This document shows positions 1-6,521 of a DNA stretch of 9,377 bases, one piece after another. How positions within the stretch are numbered: the first letter of the stretch is position 1; the number at the start of each line of letters is the position of its first letter. Under the pieces are notes generated by a model. It worked only from the letters and a program-made list of their open reading frames with translations. It did not search any database and was not told where the DNA came from. The stretch spans positions 1 to 9,377 of the forward strand of contig JAFTIG010000035.1 of the NCBI GenBank assembly GCA_017457015.1, read 5' to 3'. This DNA is from Clostridia bacterium (GTDB taxonomy: Bacteria > Bacillota_A > Clostridia > Christensenellales > Borkfalkiaceae). Made by a program: the position numbers and the translations under genes.

Positions 1-2
1 AG

Positions 3-1241
3 CCTTGCGTAAACGGTTGCCCCGTTATGGTTCATATCCCTGAATTTATCGCAAAAATTCGTGAAAAGGATTTTGAAGGCGCTTATCAAATTATATCCGA
101 ATCCAGTTCGCTCCCTGCAGTTTGCGGTCGTGTTTGTCCGCAAGAATCGCAGTGTGAAAAATATTGCATCCGCGGTATCAAGGGCGAGCCCGTAGGTATC
201 GGCAGATTAGAGCGTTTCGTTGCAGACTATCATAACGCTAACTGTAAGGAAAAACCCGTTAAGCCACAAAGCAACGGCATTAAAGTTGCAGTCGTAGGTA
301 GCGGACCTTCAGGTCTTACCTGTGCAGGCGACCTTGCTAAAAAGGGTTATGAAGTTACCGTATTTGAAGCCTTCCATTTAGCAGGTGGCGTTCTCGTTTA
401 CGGTATCCCTGAATTTAGACTTCCCAAGTCTATCGTTCAAAAAGAAATCGATACTCTTATCGACCTTGGCGTAAAGGTGGAAACCAACATGGTTATCGGC
501 AAGGTAATTTCTATTGAAGAACTTATTGCTGAATACGGCTTTAAAGCAGTATTTATCGGCTCTGGTGCAGGTCTTCCCAAATTCATGAATATCCCCGGTG
601 AAAACCTTAACGGCGTATATTCTGCAAACGAATTCCTTACCCGTATCAATCTTATGAAAGCGTATAAAGAAAATTCGTCAACCCCGATTAAGCGCGGAAC
701 GAAAGTCGTAGTCGTTGGTGGCGGTAACGTTGCTATGGACGCGGCAAGATGTGCAAAGCGTTTGGGCGGTGACGTTCATATCGTATATAGACGTACGCTC
801 GACGAACTTCCTGCAAGAAAAGAAGAAGTTGAACACGCTATGGAAGAAAGTATTATTTTCGACCTTTTGACCAACCCCGTACAAATTAACGGTGACGAAA
901 ACGGCTGGGTTAAGTCTTGCACTTGTATTAAGATGGAACTCGGTGAGCCCGACGCGTCTGGCAGACGTCGTCCCGTTGCCGTTGCAGGCAGTGAATTCGA
1001 CATTGAAGCAGACGTGGTTATCATGGCGCTCGGCACTTCGCCCAACCCGCTTATTAAAGCGACGACTAACGGTCTTGAAGTAAATAAGCACGGCGGAATT
1101 ATTACCGACGAATTCGGCGCAACGTCCGTTCAAGCGGTTTACGCAGGCGGTGACGCCGTTACGGGTGCTGCTACCGTAATTTTGGCAATGGGTGCAGGTA
1201 AGACTGCTGCTAAAGCCATTGACGAATATTTAAATAAATAA
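3..1241 (+). CDS. nfnB: NfnB/GltA-type NADPH-dependent oxidoreductase, 5'-truncated by the window edge
   Basis: Partial gene: the frame is open from base 3, and the eight codons before the ATG at 27 read PCVNGCPV, a conserved family motif, so that ATG is internal. Counting M(27) as residue 1, Fe-S cysteines are C33, C37, C43 and C47, with two more in the upstream PCVNGCP. The FAD dinucleotide fold is GSGPSG at 91-96, the NADP fold is GGGNVAMDAAR at 231-241, and the C-terminal flavin segment is GGDAVTG...GAGK at 374-392. The family covers the GltD-like small subunit of glutamate synthase and NfnB. NfnB, with NfnA, couples ferredoxin and NADH oxidation to NADP+ reduction in the cytoplasm. I prefer NfnB because a bifurcating-type hydrogenase operon follows. 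Seeing NfnA upstream would settle this. Databases often label such proteins gltA. A hairpin terminator follows the stop codon. Confidence 0.85.
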   Translation, partial: PCVNGCPVMVHIPEFIAKIREKDFEGAYQIISESSSLPAVCGRVCPQESQCEKYCIRGIKGEPVGIGRLERFVADYHNANCKEKPVKPQSNGIKVAVVGSGPSGLTCAGDLAKKGYEVTVFEAFHLAGGVLVYGIPEFRLPKSIVQKEIDTLIDLGVKVETNMVIGKVISIEELIAEYGFKAVFIGSGAGLPKFMNIPGENLNGVYSANEFLTRINLMKAYKENSSTPIKRGTKVVVVGGGNVAMDAARCAKRLGGDVHIVYRRTLDELPARKEEVEHAMEESIIFDLLTNPVQINGDENGWVKSCTCIKMELGEPDASGRRRPVAVAGSEFDIEADVVIMALGTSPNPLIKATTNGLEVNKHGGIITDEFGATSVQAVYAGGDAVTGAATVILAMGAGKTAAKAIDEYLNK

Positions 1242-1250
1242 TAAGGCAAG

Positions 1251-1278
1251 CCGCCCGCTTTTATTATCGGGCGGTTTT
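1251..1278 (+). terminator. Short intrinsic terminator after the NfnB-like gene
   Basis: A perfect 7-bp GC-rich stem (CCGCCCG at 1251-1257 with CGGGCGG at 1268-1274) encloses a 10-nt loop and is followed by only four T residues. It starts 10 bases after the stop codon. The short T run suggests incomplete termination, so some transcription may continue into hydC. Confidence 0.8.
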
Positions 1279-1312
1279 ACTGACTTATAAATGAAACCAA
1301 AACAATAAATAC

Positions 1313-1318
1313 AGGAGA
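1313..1318 (+). promoter_or_regulatory. Ribosome-binding site of hydC that decides its start
   Basis: AGGAGA lies 7 bases before the ATG at 1326. A competing ATG at 1321, in another frame, is only 2 bases from this site and opens a frame with no recognisable product. The spacing and the NuoE homology both select 1326. Confidence 0.85.
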
Positions 1319-1325
1319 GAATGAT

Positions 1326-1793
1326 ATGTTTGATTACACCGTACTCGATCGCGCGATTGAAGAATTCGGCAATAAGGAAAGTTCGCTTATTGCAATTTTA
1401 CAAAGCGCACAAGAACATTACAGATATTTACCCAAAGAAGTTTTCCCGTACCTTGCGGAAAAACTCGATATTTCCGAAGCCAAGATTTTCGGGGTTGCAA
1501 CCTTTTACGAAAACTTTTCATTAGAACAAAAAGGTAAATACGTTATAAAGGTGTGTGACGGAACTGCTTGTCACGTTCGTCACTCCGTTCCTATTTTAGA
1601 AGCGCTCCGCAAAGAATTAGGACTTTCTGAAACCAAAAAGACGACCGACGACCTTATGTTTACCGTAGAAACGGTAGCGTGTTTAGGCGCGTGTTCGTCT
1701 GCACCCGCAATCACGCTCAACAACGAGATTTATCCTACTATGACTCCGGAAAAAGCGGTTGCACTTATTAAGGAATTAAAGGAGAACGGCTGA
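1326..1793 (+). CDS. hydC: [FeFe] hydrogenase gamma subunit, NuoE-like [2Fe-2S] protein (HydC)
   Basis: This 155-residue protein has the usual length and layout of NuoE/HydC: an N-terminal helical part containing the GVATFY segment (56-61), then a thioredoxin-like [2Fe-2S] domain. The four cluster ligands are visible as C77 and C82 (CDGTAC) and C119 and C123 (CLGAC). In HydABC complexes this cytoplasmic subunit sits on the NuoF-like HydB next to the flavin. The TGATG junction overlaps the stop codon with the hydB start by one base, which points to translational coupling and equal expression. No convincing promoter was found in the 84-base gap upstream, so the gene may depend on read-through or on a promoter I cannot recognise. 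Other NuoE-containing complexes, such as formate dehydrogenases, exist, but hydB and hydA next door make HydC the clear choice. Confidence 0.93.
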   Translation: MFDYTVLDRAIEEFGNKESSLIAILQSAQEHYRYLPKEVFPYLAEKLDISEAKIFGVATFYENFSLEQKGKYVIKVCDGTACHVRHSVPILEALRKELGLSETKKTTDDLMFTVETVACLGACSSAPAITLNNEIYPTMTPEKAVALIKELKENG

Positions 1794-3667
1794 TGTTAAA
1801 AACGAGAGAAGAATTACAGGCGCTTAGAAAAATCGCCGCAGATAAACTTGCAGCGGAAAAGAAAAGAATTATCGTATGCGCAGGCGCAGGATGCGTTTCT
1901 AAAGGCGCGCTCAAAATTTACGATAAGTTTGCCGCTATAATGAAAGAGAAAGGTGTGGACTTTTCTTTAGAACTTCAAAAAGAACCGCACTCCGATTCAG
2001 TAAGACTTAAACAGAGCGGATGCCACGGTTTTTGTGAAATAGGACCGCTCGTTAGAGTTGAACCACAGGGTTGGTTATACGTTAAAGTAGCCGTTGAAGA
2101 CTGCGCTGAAATTATTGAAAAAACTATAGTTAACGGCGAGTGCGTCGATAGGCTTGCTTACACCGAAAACGGAAAGGTATATAGAGAACAAAAGGAAATA
2201 CCTTTCTATAAAAAACAAACCAGAATGATTTTGGATAATTGCGACAAGATCGACGCAACGTCTATTGAAGAGTATCTCGGTATGGGTGGTTATACCGCGC
2301 TTGAAAAGGTACTTTTCGATATGGATAGCGAAGCCATTATAAACGAGATTTCCGACTCTGGTCTTCGCGGTCGCGGCGGCGGCGGTTTCCCTGCCGGCAG
2401 AAAATGGGCTCAAGTTGCAAGACAAAATAACTTCCCCAAATACGTTGTATGTAACGGTGACGAAGGTGACCCCGGTGCGTTTATGGATAGGTCCGTTATG
2501 GAAGACGATCCACACCGTATGATAGAAGGTATGATTATTGCAGGTTATGCGACTGGTGCTAACGACGGTTATATCTACGTTCGTGCAGAATATCCCAAGG
2601 CTGTCGCAAGACTTCAACTTGCAATCGATCAAGCAACCGAACTTGGACTTTTAGGCGACGATATTTTGGGTACGGGCTTTAAGTTTAAGATGCATATTAA
2701 TAAAGGTGCGGGCGCGTTCGTTTGCGGTGAAGGTTCGGCACTTACGGCGTCTATTGAAGGTAAGCGCGGTATGCCTAGAACTAAACCGCCGAGAACTGTT
2801 GAACACGGGCTCTTTGATAAACCGACCGTTCTTAACAACGTTGAAACTTATGCAAACGTTTCCACTATTATAAATAACGGAGCAGAGTGGTATAAAAAGA
2901 TAGGTACGGAAAACAGTACGGGCACTAAAACGTTTGCTCTTACCGGTAATATCCAAAATGCAGGTTTAATAGAAGTTCCTATGGGTACAACTCTTAAAGA
3001 AGTAATTTTCGATATCGGTGGCGGTATGCGTGACGGCGGTGAATTTAAGGCAGTTCAAATCGGTGGTCCGTCGGGCGGTTGCTTAACGGAAGAACATTTC
3101 GATTTACCGTTAGACTTTGACTCACTCTCTAAAGTAGGCGCTATTATCGGTTCTGGCGGACTCGTAGTTATGGATAAAAAGACGTGCATGGTTGAAGTAG
3201 CGCGTTTCTTTATGGACTTTACCCAAAAAGAATCTTGCGGTAAGTGCGTACCTTGTAGAGAAGGCACGAAGCGCATGCTAGAAATCTTAAACCGTATAGT
3301 AGACGGTAAAGGTGAAGACGGCGATATTGAAATGCTTAAAGAACTTGGTGAAACTATTTCTAAAACTGCTCTTTGCGGTCTTGGTAAGACGGCGGCAGGT
3401 CCGGTTCTTTCGACTATAAAGTATTTTGAAGACGAATATAAAGCACATATTTACGATAAGAAGTGCCCTGCAGGTGCTTGTCAGAAATTAAAGACTATTA
3501 CTATTGACGCAGAACTTTGCAAAGGTTGCTCAAAGTGTGCTAGAAATTGCCCTGTAAACGCTATTAGCGGAGAGATTAAAAAGCCGTTCGTTATAGATCA
3601 GAAAAAGTGTATCAAGTGTGGTGCATGTATCTCTAACTGCGCGTTTAAGGCTATAAAGGAGATTTAA
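1793..3667 (+). CDS. hydB: [FeFe] hydrogenase beta subunit, NuoF-like NAD(H)/FMN protein with C-terminal double ferredoxin (HydB)
   Basis: This 624-residue protein has the full HydB domain order. First comes a thioredoxin-like [2Fe-2S] domain (C29, C34, C77, C81). The NuoF core has the FMN/NADH glycine-rich loop GRGGGGFPAGRKW (193-205), GDEGDPGAF (222-230) and CGEGSAL (311-317). The NuoF [4Fe-4S] ligands are C482, C485, C488 and C528. The C-terminal 2x[4Fe-4S] ferredoxin domain has C576/C579/C582/C586 and C606/C609/C612/C616. A linker motif CPAGAC (558-563) precedes the ferredoxin and is present in HydB homologues. The role is to exchange electrons between NAD(H) at FMN and the iron-sulfur relay to HydA and ferredoxin. 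The N-terminal [2Fe-2S] and C-terminal ferredoxin extensions separate it from the simple NuoF of complex I. Its start overlaps the hydC stop, and AAAGGAG near its 3' end is the hydA ribosome-binding site. Confidence 0.95.
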   Translation: MLKTREELQALRKIAADKLAAEKKRIIVCAGAGCVSKGALKIYDKFAAIMKEKGVDFSLELQKEPHSDSVRLKQSGCHGFCEIGPLVRVEPQGWLYVKVAVEDCAEIIEKTIVNGECVDRLAYTENGKVYREQKEIPFYKKQTRMILDNCDKIDATSIEEYLGMGGYTALEKVLFDMDSEAIINEISDSGLRGRGGGGFPAGRKWAQVARQNNFPKYVVCNGDEGDPGAFMDRSVMEDDPHRMIEGMIIAGYATGANDGYIYVRAEYPKAVARLQLAIDQATELGLLGDDILGTGFKFKMHINKGAGAFVCGEGSALTASIEGKRGMPRTKPPRTVEHGLFDKPTVLNNVETYANVSTIINNGAEWYKKIGTENSTGTKTFALTGNIQNAGLIEVPMGTTLKEVIFDIGGGMRDGGEFKAVQIGGPSGGCLTEEHFDLPLDFDSLSKVGAIIGSGGLVVMDKKTCMVEVARFFMDFTQKESCGKCVPCREGTKRMLEILNRIVDGKGEDGDIEMLKELGETISKTALCGLGKTAAGPVLSTIKYFEDEYKAHIYDKKCPAGACQKLKTITIDAELCKGCSKCARNCPVNAISGEIKKPFVIDQKKCIKCGACISNCAFKAIKEI

Positions 3668-3671
3668 GACT

Positions 3672-5378
3672 ATGAGTGAATACATGATTATTGACGGCAT
3701 TAAAGCCGAAATTGAAGGGGAAAAGAACGTTTTAGAACTCGCTAGAAAGGTTGGTATTGAAATCCCCGCTTTCTGTTACGATCCCGAACTTTCCATTTAC
3801 GGTGCGTGCAGAATGTGTATGTTTGAAGATGAGCGCGGTCGCTTTGACGCAGCGTGCTCCACTATTCCAAGAGCAGGTATGGTAGTTAAAACCAACACGC
3901 CTAGACTTAGAAAATATAGAAAAATGATATTAGAACTCTTACTTGCAAACCATTGCAGAGACTGCACGACTTGCCATATGAGCGGTAAGTGCAGACTTCA
4001 AGAGTTCGCGCATAGATTTAATATCGAAAACATCCGTTTCCCGAATAACTATGCGGACATGAAAGCGGATGAAAGTTCTTATAGTATTTTAAGAACTCCC
4101 GACAAGTGTATTCTTTGCGGTAAGTGTGTTAGAATGTGTAACGAAGTGCAGAACGTCGGCGCAATCGATTACGCTTTCCGTGGTTCTAAAATGAAGATAG
4201 CAACGGCGTTTGACGGAGACATAGTAAATTCGCCATGCGTAGGTTGCGGTCAGTGTGCGGCAGTTTGTCCGACGGGTGCTATCACTATTCGTGACGACGC
4301 AGATCTTGTTTGGAAGGCAATAGGTGATCCCAACGTAGAAGTTTCCGTTCAAATTGCACCTGCAGTAAGAGTAGGTTTAGGTACAGAATTCGGTTACCAA
4401 GAAGGCAAAAACGTTATGGGACAACTCGTAACCGCTCTTAAAGAAATGGGCTTTGATAAGGTTTACGACACTAATATTGGTGCGGATTTAACCATTATGG
4501 AAGAGTCTAACGAACTTATCGGCAGAATAAAAAAAGGCGGTAAACTCCCGATGTTTACGTCTTGCTGTCCTGCGTGGATTAAGTATGCAGAAAACAAGTA
4601 TCCCGAACTTTTAGATAATATTTCAACCTGTAAGTCTCCTATGCAAATGCTTGCAGCGCTTGTTAAAAAGACTTATAAGGGTGAAAAGAAACACGTTCAC
4701 GTTGCAATAATGCCGTGTTCTGCTAAAAAGGCGGAAGCGCGTCGTCCGGAATTTAACGGTGACGTTGATTTCGTTCTTTCCACGCAAGAAGTAGTTCGTA
4801 TGATTAGCGAAGCAGGGATTAACTTTAAGTACCTTGAAGAAAGTCTTTGCGACAATCCGTGTGTAGAATACACGGGTGCGAGCGTTATATTCGGTGCGTC
4901 TGGTGGCGTTATGGAAGCAGCGCTCCGTACGGCAGTTGAAACTATAACGGGCAAACAACTTGAAAACGTAGAATTCAAAGAAGTCCGCGGTATGGAAGGC
5001 GTTAAAGAAGCGACTTATGCAGCAGGAGATCTTAAAGTTAAGGTTGCAGTAGTGTCAGGTCTTAAGAACGCGTCGGTAGTTTGCGATAAAGTTAAGGCAG
5101 GCGAAGCGGATTATCAGTTTATTGAAGTCATGAGCTGTCCCGGTGGCTGTGTAAACGGTGGCGGACAACCGTTCGTTGACGCGTTTACGCGCTCTGATAT
5201 CGACTATAAGGGTATGAGAGCAAAAGGTCTTTACGACGACGACAGTTCTATGCGTAAGAGAAAGAGTCACGAAAACGTTACCATTAAGTCTGTTTACGAC
5301 AACTATCTTGGAGAAATCGGTGGCCATACCGCTCACACACTCTTGCACACGCATTATACGCCTAGCAAGAAAAATTAA
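3672..5378 (+). CDS. hydA: [FeFe] hydrogenase catalytic subunit (HydA), group A
   Basis: This 568-residue cytoplasmic enzyme interconverts protons and H2. The N-terminal [2Fe-2S] ligands are C35, C46, C49 and C62. The His-ligated [4Fe-4S] site is H94, C98, C101 and C107. Two [4Fe-4S] sites follow (C146/C149/C152 with C199, and C189/C192/C195 with C156). All three H-cluster motifs are canonical: TSCCPAW (296-302, C298 the proton-relay Cys and C299 a cubane ligand), MPCSAKKAE (347-355, C349) and MSCPGGCVNGGGQP (487-500, C489 and C493). The C-terminal SMRKR and LLHTHY segments are also present. It therefore looks fully active, not a sensory or degenerate form. Cluster layout and length resemble monomeric clostridial CpI; it lacks the extra C-terminal [2Fe-2S] domain of Thermotoga HydA. 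Its context with hydC and hydB indicates the trimeric NAD-linked type. AAAGGAG at 3655-3661 lies 10 bases before the ATG. Maturases HydE, HydF and HydG are not in the window. Confidence 0.97.
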   Translation: MSEYMIIDGIKAEIEGEKNVLELARKVGIEIPAFCYDPELSIYGACRMCMFEDERGRFDAACSTIPRAGMVVKTNTPRLRKYRKMILELLLANHCRDCTTCHMSGKCRLQEFAHRFNIENIRFPNNYADMKADESSYSILRTPDKCILCGKCVRMCNEVQNVGAIDYAFRGSKMKIATAFDGDIVNSPCVGCGQCAAVCPTGAITIRDDADLVWKAIGDPNVEVSVQIAPAVRVGLGTEFGYQEGKNVMGQLVTALKEMGFDKVYDTNIGADLTIMEESNELIGRIKKGGKLPMFTSCCPAWIKYAENKYPELLDNISTCKSPMQMLAALVKKTYKGEKKHVHVAIMPCSAKKAEARRPEFNGDVDFVLSTQEVVRMISEAGINFKYLEESLCDNPCVEYTGASVIFGASGGVMEAALRTAVETITGKQLENVEFKEVRGMEGVKEATYAAGDLKVKVAVVSGLKNASVVCDKVKAGEADYQFIEVMSCPGGCVNGGGQPFVDAFTRSDIDYKGMRAKGLYDDDSSMRKRKSHENVTIKSVYDNYLGEIGGHTAHTLLHTHYTPSKKN

Positions 5379-5385
5379 AGTTGAC

Positions 5386-5413
5386 AAAGGGTAAAGCATT
5401 GCTTTGCCCTTTT
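5386..5413 (+). terminator. 12-bp intrinsic terminator after hydA, close to the next gene's start
   Basis: AAAGGGTAAAGC (5386-5397) pairs with GCTTTGCCCTTT (5401-5412), with one T-G wobble and an ATT triloop. Only four T residues (5410-5413) make up the tail, three of them within the stem. It starts 7 bases after the hydA stop and ends 7 bases before the ribosome-binding site of the next gene, so it could act as a terminator or as a leaky attenuator for that gene. Confidence 0.8.
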
Positions 5414-5420
5414 GCTTACA

Positions 5421-5426
5421 AAGGAG
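5421..5426 (+). promoter_or_regulatory. Ribosome-binding site that sets the DUF1295 gene start
   Basis: AAGGAG lies 4 bases before the ATG at 5431. The frame is also open from a TTG at 5404, but that codon is inside the terminator stem and has no ribosome-binding site, so 5431 is the better start. Confidence 0.85.
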
Positions 5427-5430
5427 AATT

Positions 5431-6282
5431 ATGGGTAGAAATATCGGTAGAGCAGCAAGTTTTACACTTATTGCGATAGTATATATTGTCGCGAGCGCGG
5501 TTGGCATAGTAGTTTTTAATTCGTTGCAACTCGACTTGTGGCTTGCACTTTTAATTGCTGACGTGGCAGCGACGGCGGTGACTTTTATATTCAGTTTAAT
5601 CTTTAACAACGCGTCCGTTTACGATCCTTACTGGAGTGTTCAACCTATCGTTATAGTGCTTGCTATTGCACTATACACGGGGGTTAACGCGCTTGGTGTG
5701 GTTATGATAATTGCAGTTTGTGCGTGGGGTATAAGACTTACGGCAAACTGGGCTTATACTTTTCGTGGTATGGCGTATCAAGACTGGAGATACACCATGC
5801 TTAAAGAAAAGACGGGTGCGTTTTATCCAATCGTAAATTTTTTGGGTATACACTTATTCCCGACGCTCGTCGTGTATTTATGTGTTTTGCCAGTGGTTTA
5901 CGGCATCGTTTTGGGGGCAGAATTAAACGTTTTAAGTATCGTTTTTTGTGCGCTTTCGTTCGGTGCTATGACAATGCAAGGGGTTGCAGACGTACAAATG
6001 CATAAGTTTAGGAAAAACGGCACGGGTGGATTTATTCGCGTAGGTCTTTGGAAATATTCTCGTCACCCCAATTATTTGGGCGAAATTTTAATGTGGTGGG
6101 GTATGGCATTTGCGTTTATTTGCGCAGTTCCATCTGCGTGGTATTTCGGCGCGGGTGCGCTCGTTAATACGCTTATGTTTTTAATCGTAAGCGTGCCTAT
6201 GGCGGATAAAAGACAATCTAAAAAAGTCGGCTTTGACGAATATAAATCGGCAACTAGAATTTTGTTGCCTATTAAAAAATAA
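5431..6282 (+). CDS. DUF1295-family integral membrane protein (steroid-reductase/ICMT-like fold)
   Basis: This 283-residue, strongly hydrophobic protein has about seven likely membrane segments (roughly 11-31, 36-57, 73-84, 88-108, 134-160, 165-183 and 215-255, the last possibly two). It carries DUF1295 signatures: YDPYWSVQP (65-73), NWAYTFRGM (106-114) followed by QDWRY, and GLWKYSRHPNYLGE (205-218). The last block, RHPNYxGE, is shared with isoprenylcysteine carboxyl methyltransferases and the C-terminal domain of steroid 5-alpha-reductases, where it helps bind the nucleotide cofactor. That suggests a lipid-modifying membrane enzyme, probably a reductase, but the substrate is unknown and I assign no reaction. 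It stands alone: a weak terminator precedes it, a strong one follows, and no promoter of its own was recognised. Its expression may come from hyd read-through. Confidence 0.88.
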   Translation: MGRNIGRAASFTLIAIVYIVASAVGIVVFNSLQLDLWLALLIADVAATAVTFIFSLIFNNASVYDPYWSVQPIVIVLAIALYTGVNALGVVMIIAVCAWGIRLTANWAYTFRGMAYQDWRYTMLKEKTGAFYPIVNFLGIHLFPTLVVYLCVLPVVYGIVLGAELNVLSIVFCALSFGAMTMQGVADVQMHKFRKNGTGGFIRVGLWKYSRHPNYLGEILMWWGMAFAFICAVPSAWYFGAGALVNTLMFLIVSVPMADKRQSKKVGFDEYKSATRILLPIKK

Positions 6283-6326
6283 TGCGGTCAACAAAATGCA
6301 ATATTTTGTCAACTTAATGAAATGAT

Positions 6327-6365
6327 AAAAACCGTCCCTATAAAATAAGTAGGGACGGTTTTTTT
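6327..6365 (+). terminator. Strong intrinsic terminator after the DUF1295 gene
   Basis: A stem of about 14 bp (AAAAACCGTCCCTA at 6327-6340 with TAGGGACGGTTTTT at 6350-6363) has a 9-nt AT-rich loop and an uninterrupted 7-T run (6359-6365). The A-rich left arm would give a T run on the other strand too, so it could work in both directions, although no convergent gene is visible. It separates the redox region from the glycan operon. Confidence 0.93.
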
Positions 6366-6428
6366 GTTAGAAAAATGATAAAAAACTACAGGTTTTTGCC
6401 CTTTTATAAAGTAATTTTGTTTAAAGTA

Positions 6429-6457
6429 TTGACACGGGCTATTTATTATAGTATAAT
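6429..6457 (+). promoter_or_regulatory. Consensus sigma70/sigmaA promoter of the glycan operon
   Basis: TTGACA (6429-6434) and TATAAT (6452-6457) both match the consensus exactly and are separated by the optimal 17 bp. The expected transcription start is near 6463-6465, giving a leader of about 58 nt before the aminotransferase ATG. It lies just downstream of a strong terminator, in the right place to drive the four-gene operon that follows. No extended -10 TG motif is present. Confidence 0.88.
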
Positions 6458-6479
6458 AAATGAGTATAAGTATATTATA

Positions 6480-6498
6480 ATGCGCGTGTGTTGCGCGT
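6480..6498 (+). other. Small GC-rich hairpin in the leader of the glycan operon
   Basis: ATGCGC (6480-6485) can pair with GCGCGT (6493-6498), including one T-G wobble, around a 7-nt loop. The hexamer TGCGCG also occurs twice here as a direct repeat. It is a GC island in an AT-rich leader, 12 bases before the weak ribosome-binding site. Function is unknown; it may stabilise the 5' end of the mRNA. Confidence 0.4.
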
Positions 6499-6521
6499 TT
6501 GTTTAGATACGGTGGTATTTT

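Noticed and set aside
678..1133. 151-codon open frame on the - strand inside the NfnB-like gene
   Set aside because: It lies wholly antisense to a gene with clear motifs, shows no recognisable domain, and is best explained by codon composition.
1286..1291. TATAAA as a possible -10 box for hydC
   Set aside because: No acceptable -35 element is found 16-18 bp upstream, where the terminator loop and stem lie. The evidence is too weak to call.
1321..1524. Alternative + strand frame starting at ATG 1321
   Set aside because: It overlaps hydC in another frame, its ATG is only 2 bases from the ribosome-binding site, and the product has no family signature.
2075..2632. 185-codon open frame on the - strand inside hydB
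   Set aside because: It is antisense to the conserved NuoF core and has no recognisable domain of its own.
5381..5386. TTGACA sequence after hydA as a possible -35 box for the DUF1295 gene
   Set aside because: At 16-18 bp spacing the downstream sequence is the GC-containing arm of the hairpin (TTTGCCCT), with no -10 element.
5055..5609. 184-codon open frame on the - strand across the hydA and DUF1295 gene junction
   Set aside because: It runs through the terminator and both coding regions, with low-complexity, motif-free content. It is a shadow.
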